The notes beneath the pieces are model-generated. The model did no database searches, was not told where the DNA came from, and worked only from the letters and a program-made list of their open reading frames with translations. This document shows positions 9,762 to 20,233 of a DNA stretch of 64,000 nt, in pieces. Origin of the DNA: Aquatica leii. Its lineage: Eukaryota; Arthropoda; Insecta; Coleoptera; Lampyridae. Location of the stretch: the NCBI GenBank assembly GCA_035610365.1, contig CM069432.1:78062520-78126519 (forward strand). Direction: 5' to 3'. Positions within the stretch are counted from its first letter, which is position 1. Each line of letters opens with the position of its first letter. The position numbers and the translations under genes were made by a program.

Positions 9762-12700
9762 GCAATGTGCGATGGCGTAATCTTTTGTGTCTGGAACAGG
9801 TCTTGTTGTTCCTCGGTGGTAACTCCGAACCTAGCTTTTCCAGAACCTCCGTATAAGTTCATAAACTTTTCGAACTCCATTTCTTCGATTGGATTCCTGG
9901 TTCTGCTACTTATTACTCTGGTTCGGACCTGAACTTGCGGATTGTGGTTATCGCCAGCAAACGGGGCTAGACGATCGACGTGGACCACTTTTGGCTTGCC
10001 TCTGGGCGGTTTTCGGATGCGGTATATAACGTCGTTAATACGCCGCACGACTTCGTAGGGGCCCTCCCATTGCCTTTGCAGCTTCGGCGACAAACCACGT
10101 CTCCTTTGAGGGTTATACAACCAAACCATATCGCCAGGTTGAAACCCACCATTTTGCGCCTTGACGTCATATCTTGTTTTCATCCTGTCGCTGGCAATTT
10201 GTGTGTTTTTACGAACCTCTTCATGTACTTCGTCTAGCCTCTTTGCCAGCTTGCTGACGTAATCTTCTCCAGCGACTTCTTCTTCCGGTCTTCGTCCAAA
10301 TTGAAGATCGCATGGTAATCTTATCTCACGACCGAGCATGACACAGGATGGTGTTTGGCCTGTGCTTTCGTGAACGGATGATCGGTACGCCATTAAGAAG
10401 AGGTGCAAGTACTGATCCCAGTCTCTTTGATGTTCGGACACTACCTTGGCTAAGTACTTGCCCATTGTTCGATTCATCCGTTCAACCATGCCATCAGACT
10501 GAGGATGGAGAGGCGTTGTCCTAGTCTTTTTAATTCCTAACAGTCGGCAAACTTCTTGAAACAGCCCAGACTCAAAATTGCGGCCTTGATCGGAGTGTAA
10601 TTCCAATGGAACTCCAAACCGGCAGAAAAACTCCTTTACTAATACGTCTGCGACTGTAGCTGCTTCCTGATTGGGTATGGCGTAAGCCTACGTCCATTTC
10701 GTGAAATAATCCATCGCCACCAAGATGTATTTATTTCCCGAATCGGATTCTGGGAACGGCCCTGCGATGTCAATCGCTACTCTTTCCAAAGGGCTTCCTA
10801 CGTTGTATTGTTTCATGGGTGCTTTGCGCTTTCTCGCTGGACCATTTCCTGAAGCGCAGACTATGCATTTACGGCACCATTTCATGACGTCCTCTTTGCA
10901 GTTCATCCAGTAGAATCGTTCTCGCACTTTACCCAACGTCTTCTTAATGCCAAAGTGTCCTCCTGATGTCCCATCGTGGAGATGCTTCAACACTTCGGTC
11001 ACCCTGCTCTTCGGCACTACCAGCTGTAGTCTGTTTCCCGTGCCCTCGGCACTTTCTAGGGATCGCTTAAGAAGACCGTCTTCTACTATCAAGGAGTCCC
11101 ACTGCGCCCAGTACGCTTTGATATTTTTGCCCAAAGCACTCACTTCTTCCCAGGTTGGTCGTCGGCCGCTTTCTTTCCAGTCCAGGAGTAGTCTTATTTC
11201 AGGATCGTCTTCTTGTTCGCGACGTAACTGCTCAGGTTCCCACTCATCATCAACCATAGCAGTTCTCCAGAGACATTCGACTTTTTCTTCCAGTCGCGAA
11301 CAATGACTGCAGTCCGCCGGACATGGTCTTCTGGACAAGGCATCGATGACTGCTTCCGGCACGGTGTTCTGTGTCATAGTCATACTCTTGCAGTCTCTCG
11401 ATCCATCTTGCCACTTGTCCTTCTGGGTTACGGAACTGCAGAAGCCATTTTAAAGCGGCGTGGTCTGTTCTCAGTAAAAACTTTCGTCCATACAAATACT
11501 TGTAGAAATGTTCGATGGACTTAACGACTGCTAACAGCTCCCTCCTAGTGACGCAATAATTCCTTTCTGGCCTGGACAAAACCTTGCTAAAATACGCGAT
11601 AACCTTTTCTTGTCCATCTTGAATCTGCGAAAGGACCGCGCCTATGGCCAGATTGCTTGCGTCGGTATCCAAAACAAACTTTCCATCTTCTCTTGGATAA
11701 CTCAAAATCGGCGAAGTGACTAGGGCTTGTTTTAGTTGATTAAAAAAACTTTCGCAGTCTTCATTCCATCTAAATTCTGCTTTTTCTTCAGTTAATTTTG
11801 TTAATGGTTTGGCAATATTGGCAAATCCGGGTACAAATCTTCTATAATAAGTGCACAACCCAAGGAAACTTCGGACCTGATGTTTGTCGATCGGTCTTGG
11901 CCATGCTTGCACTGCTCGGATTTTGTCTGGGTCAGCCCTTACTCCATCTCTAGATACGACGTGGCCAAGGTATTGGACTTCCTTCTTAAATACGTGGCAC
12001 TTCTTTGGGCTCAGTTTGAGGTTAGCCCCACGTAATCTCTGGAACACTTCCTTCAAGTTGTTCAAGTGCTCTTCAAACGACCTTCCAACCACGATCACGT
12101 CGTACAGGTAAACCAAGCACGTCTTCCAAGACAATCCGCGCAAGATGGTCTCCATCAAACGCTCGAACGTTGCAGGAGCGTTACACAGGCCGAAGGGCAT
12201 TACAGTGAACTGCCACAAACCAGTTCCGATCGTAAAAGCTGTTTTTCACGATCCTTGGGTTCTAATTCTACCTGCCAGTATCCACTCTTTAAATCTAACG
12301 TAGAAAACCACTGGGATCCTGACAGGGTGTCTAGCGTATCGTCAATTCTGGGTAAAGGGTAGCTGTCCTTTTTGGTCACGTCGTTTAGCTGCCTGTAGTC
12401 TACGCAAAACCTCGTTGTTCCATCCTTCTTCTTCACGAGTACCACTGGGGATGCCCATGGACTACTTGAAGGTTCAATCACGCCTTCTCTCTCCATATCC
12501 GTAATTATTTGTTCGGCTTCTTCTCTTTTCGCCAAAGGAAGTCTGCGTGGATGTTGTCGTATCGGCCGAGCGTCTCCGGTATTAATTTTATGTTTCACCA
12601 CGTTAGTTCTTCCTTTGGAGCCACTCTCCAGCGCGAACACATCTTGGTACTCTTGGATCAACACTTTAACTTTAGCCAGCTGGTCTTGGCTGAGGTTTTC

Positions 12701-13563
12701 GCATTTGGTGGTAAGAATGTCCAATAGATGTTGTGGACACTTCTTCAGCGACGTATCTTCGTTCGACTTCACGCATCTCACAATTTGTGATACTGGCGTG
12801 CATTGGCCTACCACGGTCTTCTTTTTAGCGTTACAGGATCTGAGTTGATGTTTAAGATCCTTACTGGCATCGTCTTCTTTACTCGTACTAAAGTTCTGCC
12901 AACGAGTAGTCCCTTTTCAACTAAGCCGCCCTCCATTGGTTCAATCGCGCGTATGTAGCCTTCCCGGAGACTTCCATCCAGGCGTGCCATCACCACACTT
13001 TCAGTCCTTGCAGGCAGAGTCACGTCTTCACTCAATAAGACTCGCACGGCTGCCTTCTCTGACGAATGAAAAGGAATTTCTTCATTGTCGATCTTCAGGA
13101 CATCGTTCTTCATATCCAAATGGAACCCATACTTCTTTATCACGTCCATTCCCAGGATAACTTCTTCCGTGATGTCGGCTACCAGTACTTGATGGTCGAG
13201 TACTCCATTTCCCAAACCAATGGTTACTTTGACTTGTCCGTGAGTAGGTATTTCGTCGCCCGTCGCTGTTCGAAGTCGTACTGTTACTGGTGATGTCTTC
13301 TCGTTTTCCAATAAGATGTCAGGACGAATGATGGTCTTCGTCGCTCCCGTGTCAACCAGTAACTGGACGCTTCTCCCATTGATCTTTCCATCGAGATAAA
13401 TGCTATGCAATTGCTCTCTAGGCGATGCCATTTGGATTGTAACTTCCGGAGTTTGACTAGATGAGATTACTTTTTGTTTCTTTCGCTCGCCTCGTTCCAA
13501 ATTTTTGAGGGCTCTTGTAGTTAATTTGAGCTTGGTATACTTGTTGAAGATGAGCATCCCCAT
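9758..13563 (-). pseudogene. pol: Pol: protease, reverse transcriptase, RNase H, integrase (broken)
   Basis: Protease motif LVDTGATKTI lies in the frame 13563-12808. RT begins in 12814-12200 (CVDYRQLNDVTKKDSYPLP; FSTLDLKSGYWQVELEPKD). A frameshift near 12230-12245 leads into 12218-11250, with FTVMPFGLCNAPATFERLM and the active-site block reading YLYD instead of YxDD (codon 12104-12102). RNase H follows (DTDASNLAIGAVLSQ, TRRELLAVV). Another shift near 11300-11380 leads to integrase: H-H-C-C finger (HLHDGTSGGHFG...CRKCIVC), then the core with AIDIAGPF, HSDQGRNF and SDGMVERMNRT (D-D-E). An in-frame TAG at about 10688-10690 splits the core after FTKWT. The enzyme would not be made intact from this copy. 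Confidence 0.92.
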
Positions 13564-14236
13564 ATCTCATTTCTAGTCGTGATATTAAGAGTTCGTAATT
13601 TTCTTGCAGATGGTCCGGAACAGTTTGTAAAATTCCCAGCGCTTCTCCACGTAAGGACACTATTAAAGACGTCGCTTTCTGCTTGTTGCTCCAACCATTA
13701 GCAGTAGCTGCGGCTTCAAACTGCTTGTAGTAGGTTGACCATGGAACTTTTCCATCAAAATTCGGAGGTACAACTTTGAATTTATGAGTGTTTTCTTCTC
13801 GATGGTCCATTATTAAATCTTCACTCGTGACGCTTCCTTCACCATGGCAAATCATTTGGTTCATTCTTTCTTCAAGCAGTTTCATTCTATCCCCTACTGC
13901 TTCTATTTTGTCATTCATAGATTCGCAAATTTCTTCTTTTAAATTTAACATATCTATTTGGGTTTCCTCTTGAACACTTTTTATTTGATTTTCTATGCTC
14001 GTTTGTATTTCTTCTTTTAAACGTCTAGAATTTTCCATCAATTTTTCTTCTATCTTCTGGGTATTTTCAAATAATTTTTCTTCAATTTTCTGAGAATTTT
14101 CTTCCATTTTCTGCGAATTTTCGTGAAACTTTTCTTCCATTTTTCTATTCATCGATTCCTGACCATTTTTGATTGATTCAAGAAATTCAAATAGCTTTGC
14201 ATCCATTTTAACTGCTTGCAAACGCGTCACCGGCAT
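13457..14236 (-). CDS. gag: Gag (coiled-coil type, truncated)
   Basis: The start at 14236 is the first Met after the leader. Residues about 10-135 form a heptad-like coiled coil with repeated units of the type EEK(L/F).EN(S/T)QK. A capsid-like segment follows (WSTYYKQFEAAATANGW, then RYGDAHLQQVYQAQ), as in Gag of this gypsy group. After that motif the frame ends quickly, and the protease frame begins with an overlap of about 107 bp. The C-terminal capsid half and the CCHC zinc knuckle usually present in Gag are not visible, so this copy appears to have lost about 100 or more codons there. Whether the loss is a family trait or private to this copy is unknown. Confidence 0.75.
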   Translation of the reverse strand: MPVTRLQAVKMDAKLFEFLESIKNGQESMNRKMEEKFHENSQKMEENSQKIEEKLFENTQKIEEKLMENSRRLKEEIQTSIENQIKSVQEETQIDMLNLKEEICESMNDKIEAVGDRMKLLEERMNQMICHGEGSVTSEDLIMDHREENTHKFKVVPPNFDGKVPWSTYYKQFEAAATANGWSNKQKATSLIVSLRGEALGILQTVPDHLQENYELLISRLEMRYGDAHLQQVYQAQINYKSPQKFGTRRAKETKSNLI

Positions 14237-14480
14237 AAATTTAAATATAACACGAATATAAAGTTTTTAAATACACTACTTTTTAAAATGCAGTTTTTGT
14301 ATAACACAAAATTTTAATAACGATCCACTTGTTAATAATAAACCACGAATTTAATTAATAACGTGATCACGCACTTGTTAAAAGAAAAAGTTTAATAAAC
14401 ACTACTTTATAAACAAACACGCGTATCGTATCTCGAGCGATAATAAATTACTTAATAGTATTTACACTAATAAAAACGAA

Positions 14481-14498
14481 CCCGACACCGACACCAAA
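14481..14498 (-). promoter_or_regulatory. Probable primer binding site
   Basis: Directly internal to the 5' LTR the minus strand reads TTTGGTGTCGGTGTCGGG, containing TGG as expected for pairing with a tRNA 3' CCA end. The tRNA species was not determined. Confidence 0.6.
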
Positions 14499-14970
14499 TG
14501 TTACGTCCTTTTATTTATTACTTAAAAACTAATTTATTTAAAACGATTAAAACTACGTTTACTTATTATAGAAATATGTATACTTTTAAATTGACCGAAC
14601 TACTAAAATCTAATAATAAAAACACTTACACTATAATTTATGTATAACCGTTGTATAACACTTAAGATAAGATTAGATAACGTCCTCGGATTTGTTTACA
14701 CTATGTCACGTTCACTCGATTCGGTGTACACTGTTATTTATTTAAAACGCCGCGCGTGCTAACGATACGTATTTATTTCAACTTGATAATCTTCTTAATA
14801 CTGCATGCTTTCACATTCCAGCCATAACTGACCTACGATTTCCATCTTCGGCTTTTATAGACATCAGCGAATTCTTCTCGATCGTTCCTCACTTTTCGCT
14901 ATATTTTCTAGAAACTAGATAACAGTTCTAGAAGGCTCTTGCATTTGCAAGTAATTTCTCAGACGTTTCA
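14499..14970 (-). repeat. 5' LTR of the macrodomain gypsy element
   Basis: 472 bp. On the minus strand it begins TGAAACGTCTGAG and ends GGACGTAACA. This copy would hold the promoter driving the element's genes toward lower coordinates. Confidence 0.93.
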
Positions 14971-14974
14971 ATAG

Positions 14975-16191
14975 TATTTTAAATTACAACCAAATAATCC
15001 TGCACAACGTCAACTTTTAAATGTACCATTGAATTTAGTTTCTTTAAAACAGGTATACCTACACCATTGACTGACAATTGAACTTTATGGTTTTTCCTAA
15101 AAAAACAGAATATACTTTAAGTAGAATTTTCTTTCTAAAGGCCGCAATAGACGATAATAATTTACATATGTAATTTAGATCAATTTATTCACAAGCTGCA
15201 AATATCAACTTGTACTGTAAGCTTAAAATTTTACATCAATTTTTACATTTATAAATTTCACCATCTAGTGCCCGCTTTCGCTTTTCGAAATCATGTATAA
15301 GTACGTTTAATTTATGGTACAAAAATGAAATTATTTTGAAGATTTATCAAACATGATACTACTTTTTATTATTTTATAACAAATTATGGTTTAAAAAACA
15401 GTAACAATTAGGATCAAAAAGGATTACAGTAAACAGCTTTTAAGTAAATCCTCACAACCATCCAAAAGTCACGTTGTAAAAAAATACTTTTATCTTTACC
15501 GACCTCAGATGTACTTACAAATTCTATATTTATCTTTTTTTAATGCTTGTCACAACCGAACCATAATACAACACCCGGACAATAAAATTTCTTATAATAT
15601 AACGGAATAGCACCTAGCTTTGGTTTTGTTACGTAGTGAAATTTAGGTGTAATTTTGCTTTTCGCTAACATTCTTTTAAGTATTATGTAAACAAGTACTC
15701 ACAAAACGTATGTATTTGTTTCAAAAAAATATATAACTATTGTGCCAATTAGTGAGTGCAAACGTTTTAAAAATCCGTATAATTTAAATCCTGATTTAAA
15801 TCATGGTTTAAATCAAATACCTTGAAGATAACACAACTTTAAAAAATAGGCTTATAATTAATTTTTGTTTAATGTTAAAATACGGTTAAATTGAAATTGT
15901 AAATTTTTTCTGTATAATTTTAAATAAGTGAGTACGGTTTTATCACGTAGGTATAACTGAACCCTAACAATAGAGATGCAACTCAAAGTAATGTAAAATT
16001 CTTATCGGGATTTGTATCCTCAGATCACTAATGAAAAAGGATCGCAATAAGTAACGCAAAATTAAAGCGATACTTTTATCGCTATCGCGATACCATTTTA
16101 CACAAAGTAAAGAGTATCGGTATCGCGATACATTTTTGCTCAAAGTATAGCTTATCGTATAGCGATACTTTTAAAAAGTATCGGTTCGATC
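14975..16191. other. No gene; remainder of hAT-like element
   Basis: AT-rich filler of the outer element between the gypsy 5' LTR and the next nested insertion. The last 150 bp contain the TATCGCGATA-type subterminal repeats. No coding frame was recognised. Confidence 0.6.
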
Positions 16192-18962
16192 CAGGGGGGT
16201 CAATCTTCAATAGTTAAATTTAAATCCTATTATAGTTTTGACTACACTCACCGAACGCTAGCAGTCAATTAATGTAATGTTGGTATCAAACTTAATAAAT
16301 TAAATGCCCTAACAGTGAATGTATTCCGGGTTGCATAAAAAACCGAAAATCTTAAAATTTTATTAAAAATATTATTTTTTTGTATTTATTTCATAAATAA
16401 AAGTGCTTAGTAATTATTTTACAAGATAAGATACAATCCTAAATATAAATTAATATGCACTTCTATTTATGAAATATTCAAATGATACGTAACAAGATGA
16501 ACTAAAAAGATTTACATTATAGGTAGAATTTAATTAAAATATATATATATATTGCTACAAATGTTTTAAAAATAAGAATACCTTGAACAAAATAAAATAT
16601 ACTCTCAGATATATAAATTAGACGAATTTTACAATGTCTAAGCACAAAACTCACAAGAAGTATTTAGAATAAAAGAACAATGCACAAGTGCATATCTACA
16701 ATATACTACAACAAAACTTAATCTATTCCTATTAAATACAAAATAATATTTATTAAACATTTTTACATATTTTTAGTTTTATCTCTCTTGGTAACTACAA
16801 GATGGTTCGTTGGTACAATCCATTAAATTTAGTGGCAAATTTGTATAGACTGCACTTATTTCATCTAAAGTATGATTTTTGTTTCAATTTTTAAGTTACA
16901 ACTGTATCTTAACATACCTTGTAGTTTTGATGTTTTCTTGTACATTCTTAGGTTCAAATTTAAGAATGACCTCAGATGTTAAATCCTCATGGTAATCTAC
17001 AAAGTAATAAACATAATTATATTCACTTTAGTTAATTACAATTTGAGTAAATCAACAGTCTTGATTTCATGTATTACATTATGTTACTTTTAAATTCTTA
17101 CAAAATACAAAGAAAAATTAGAAATCTTTAACAATAATTGAATAAACATGATTACTACATTATCATAAAAAATTATACAAGAATAAGAATGTTTTCTCAA
17201 ATTAACTGTATTGTGATCAGTTTTCAGCAACAGCCGACATCAATTTAAGGTTTCATAAGTGAGTCATGAATAAATTATTAAATCAACTTATTCAAATAAG
17301 AGTGTAAAAAAATAACATAAAGCTTAAGCATTTAGTTTCAGTTAATAGCCACATAAAAAGTATTTACAGTTGAAAAGTTACCTAATGCTATATTATGACA
17401 TGCTACGATATGCTTAATGCCAGAAAACATTCTTATTCTAATAGTAGTGTATGAATGTAAACTTATGCTATAAGATATAGTTAATCAATTATACCTGGTA
17501 ACTGCAAAACCGACAAAATTCTTAAAATCAAAGTCATCGTTTACAGTGCAATGTTTACTAAAACGTGCACCACATACTCGATAGTTTTTATATACAACTT
17601 GTGGGTCTAAATTGAATAATTTAATATTATTAATCCGAGTCAACCAAATGTTGTAAACCTATAACAGAACATTAATATTTTTATTTTAAAGATATGTTGT
17701 ATCTACCTCTTCGTCCAAGTATCCTTACTGCGATGCATTTGTTCCACTGTATTCGTGTTATTACACATTGGCACATAACATTTAAAAACCATAATGTACT
17801 TATATGAAACACCGATTAAATCAAAGAATTAAATAAGACGATTCAAGTTTAAAAAGGTTATAACACACCATAGAAGAGTATCAACTCCGTACAAATTTTT
17901 AGGACGTTACAACGCCCCGAAGGGCGGTTTTTAGAACTAAAACGGTGTCAAATGATCATAAATAATTCTACTTTACCAGCAAACAAAAGCGCGCGTTTCC
18001 ACTTAAATTCAAAAGTAGATATTAATTTATATACAAATAAACAAAAATAAAATTAGTAATTAACAGTTTATTACATACAGAAAATAGAATGTTACATTTA
18101 AAAACAATGAATAACGAATATATAATCTACAACAAACATTTCCTGATCAATATTATGCAGGTGTTGTCTTCGGATCATATTAAATGTTGTTCATCATTGT
18201 TGGTTCTACGATCTTTTTTGAATCTTAGTGAATTCATGTTTATATTCCCTCCTCTTTCATCCGAGCTTGGGACCGGCAGTGATGACTCCAATGCTAGTTG
18301 TTTACCAAATCGTCATCACAGGCAGAGTTAAATTAAATATTTTTTGAATAAATCGTGTTGAACAATAGGACGATGTATAATCTATTGGAATAGGAAACAT
18401 AATTTAAATTAATAATCATATTTTACTATAATTATAAATAATTAACATGGGTATTATGTGTAATGTCGATTAAGGTTAAGATAATTGTAAATAACAAACT
18501 TGAAAAATATTAGAATCATTGCATGTTGATATTCATTTGCATAATTATATATTAATTTTGATTAAGACTTTACTCAAAACTAGTAACTATTATAATATAT
18601 TTATTTAATAATTACATTTAAAGAGAATACTCACCCGAACAAGGTTAGAAAATGGTTAGAAACTTACAATGACAATTTAGCGGGAAACTGAACCAATCTT
18701 ATTAATGTTGCGCACCTACAAAATTGCCCACCAACGCCCCGAAGGGCGGTTTTTAGAACTAACGGTCACATTTGTATATAGTAGTTGATACTCTTCCTAA
18801 CACACTTTAGATATAAACAGGTTATAAACGGAGGGAAAATCATTTAGTAACTTTCATTTTGCCACTATTACCCAAATTAAGTTTGCTCGATACTAGCGCT
18901 CGGTGAGTGTAGTCAAAACTATAATAGGATTTAAATTTAACTATTGAAGATTGACCCCCCTG
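16192..18962 (-). mobile_element. P/hAT-like element encoding a THAP-domain gene
   Basis: Terminal inverted repeats of about 70 bp begin CAGGGGGGTCAATCTTCAAT; the first 62 bp are identical by eye. They are flanked by a perfect 8-bp duplication GTTCGATC (16184-16191, 18963-18970). The interior (2.77 kb) contains THAP-like exons on the minus strand. A direct repeat, CGCCCCGAAGGGCGG followed by TTTTTAGAACTAA, occurs near 17913 and 18735. The 8-bp duplication fits P or hAT superfamilies; the THAP domain favours P. No DDE/RNase-H transposase core was found, so it is non-autonomous or a domesticated derivative. Confidence 0.8.
16800..17792 (-). pseudogene. THAP-domain gene fragment (multi-exon)
   Basis: Exon 1 (17792-17707) begins MVFKCYVPMCNN, the Met-x-C-x4-C start of a THAP DNA-binding domain, and ends TWTKR at a GTAGAT donor. 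Exon 2 (17658-17495) reads VYNIWLTRINNIKLFNLDP... KNYRVCGARF, matching the THAP W...RVC.xHF half, but the zinc-ligand His is replaced by Arg. It ends at donor GTATAA. A further exon-like stretch (16996-16917, YHEDLTSEVILKFEPKN) is bounded by TTTGTAG and GTATGT. The exon 1/2 junction is out of frame with the visible splice sites, so the gene is probably decayed. The domain assignment is fairly secure; exon 3 and anything beyond are tentative. Confidence 0.6.
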
Positions 18963-18974
18963 GTTCGATCACTG

Positions 18975-19066
18975 TCAATAGTTTTAGGCGGATCACGTTA
19001 AACAGTACCTTTTAGATAACCCCACAAATAAAAGTCTAATTTTGTAAGATCCGGCGAACGTCACCA
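18975..19066 (-). pseudogene. Mariner/Tc1-type transposase, central DDE fragment
   Basis: Minus-strand translation: W-stop-RSPDLTKLDFYLWGYLKGTV, stop, RDPPKTID. The block RSPDLT.LDF.LWG surrounds the last catalytic Asp of insect mariner-type transposases. Two in-frame stops show decay. It joins the C-terminal fragment at 8401-8540 across the 10.4-kb insertion. Minus-strand sequence at 19140-19180 (GCCAACAGGCGGCCATATTG) resembles the 3' end of another such transposase. Confidence 0.7.
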
Positions 19067-19820
19067 AAATATTAATAACATATTTCACGCGCATTGCAAT
19101 ACAATTGGGACATGTTCTAATTCAATGCCATAAAAAAATTAGCAATATGGCCGCCTGTTGGCACACAGTTTGTTTGTGAACCATTTGCTGTATTATAAAA
19201 TTGGTTTCTATTTTGTTTTCTGTTGTTGTTATGGAAAATGTTTGACATTATTAGTTAAATATAGTTACATGTATTATTAATAATAATAATAATATATTTA
19301 AAAATATGTTTATGCTTACAATAATAATTCCGTATTTTAAGTCGGTTAGCATTAAAGTGAATGGATAAATATTCTCAATCACTAATAAAGATTCAATTTC
19401 TATATGTATCACATACAACCACTTCTCTTACTGTCACGTTAAAATTTGCTCTGTAACACAGATACAATAAAATTTCATATGCACAAGTCATTTGTTAAAT
19501 TTACATGCCTCAATATATTTCAGAAAACTGCTAAATTTAAATGTTATTAATCACTAAAGAAAATTTTAGTCACAGAATAAACCACTTAACCAGAACTATA
19601 ATAATACACTTAAAATTAAATATATACAATAGTTGTACAATAGTCACAAAACGTATAAATGTGTGCCAACAGCCCACCATATTGAAAGTTGATTTGTCAC
19701 GATTAGGACATGTTCTAATTCGATGCTATGCAAAAAAATTACGTGTTAATTAAAAAAATTGCATACGCGCATGCATACATAAGAGTTTCATGGAAAAGTT
19801 GCACCGAATCAAAGACAGTA
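19067..19820. other. No intact gene; mariner-like debris
   Basis: GTGTGCCAACAG...CCATATTG occurs on the minus strand near 19160 and on the plus strand near 19660. GGACATGTTCTAATTC occurs twice on the plus strand (near 19107 and 19707). These are remnants of transposase 3' ends in mixed orientation. Nothing translatable remains. Confidence 0.45.
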
Positions 19821-20019
19821 AAATGTAGAGGATCGTCGTCACGCGTAGGCTTCGCTCTCAATACTTCTATCAGCAAGGAAACGTTTTTTTCATGTTTTAA
19901 AAACGTTACAACGTTTTAAAATAGTCGAAATAAAAAATGTTTTTAAAAAAAATGTTTTTGTTTTTCTATATTAAGCAATTTTATTTAAAAAAACCTAATT
20001 CATTTTGCAAATCTCGTTT

Positions 20020-20233
20020 ATAACTCTTTGGGTGAAATGAGTGAAACAAATTACGATAGTGTTAGGGTTCAGCTTATCAGCTCTTTTACAATACCTAATC
20101 TATTTATTTTTAATTGTAGAGGACACCAAGTCGGTGCCTTTTGGAAACCTGTGATGTATAATCTTTAAGTTTTTGGTTTTGGTTGCAATCAGGTTGTTAT
20201 GCAACTAAACAGAGCACACCTTGTTCTTGACAT
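20020..20233 (-). pseudogene. Degenerate THAP-domain remnant
   Basis: From an ATG at 20233 the minus strand reads MSRTRCALFSC, the C-x3-C start of a THAP-like domain, then a stop. Later frame-shifted pieces recall the FPK...W region. It is homologous base-for-base, with many indels, to 38853-39069. Clearly non-functional. Confidence 0.5.

Larger units (their letters stand above)
8774..14970 (-). mobile_element. Ty3/gypsy LTR retrotransposon with accessory macrodomain gene
   Basis: LTRs at 8774-9241 (3' LTR) and 14499-14970 (5' LTR) are flanked by the 4-bp duplication ATAG (8770-8773, 14971-14974). Order on the minus strand: gag (14236 on), protease, reverse transcriptase, RNase H, integrase, then a macrodomain/CCCH frame, matching Ty3/gypsy order (integrase after RNase H). 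The LTRs differ at only a handful of positions, so the insertion is fairly recent, yet pol carries several lesions. It lies within the hAT-like element 8541-18974. Confidence 0.93.
8541..18974. mobile_element. hAT-like non-autonomous element carrying two nested elements
   Basis: Termini CAGTGGTCGGAAG (8541) and ...CGGTTCGATCACTG (ends 18974) are flanked by an 8-bp duplication, TCAATAGC/TCAATAGT (8533-8540, 18975-18982; last base differs). Subterminal TATCGCGATA-type repeats fill both ends (about 8560-8660 and 16040-16180). Subtracting the gypsy element and the 16192-18962 element leaves about 1.45 kb with no transposase. The 8-bp target duplication and CAGTG ends point to hAT. Confidence 0.8.

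Noticed and set aside
9210-13293. Plus-strand open frames of 60-120 codons across the minus-strand gypsy element
   Set aside because: They lie antisense to recognisable gag/pol/macrodomain codons and have no motifs of their own.
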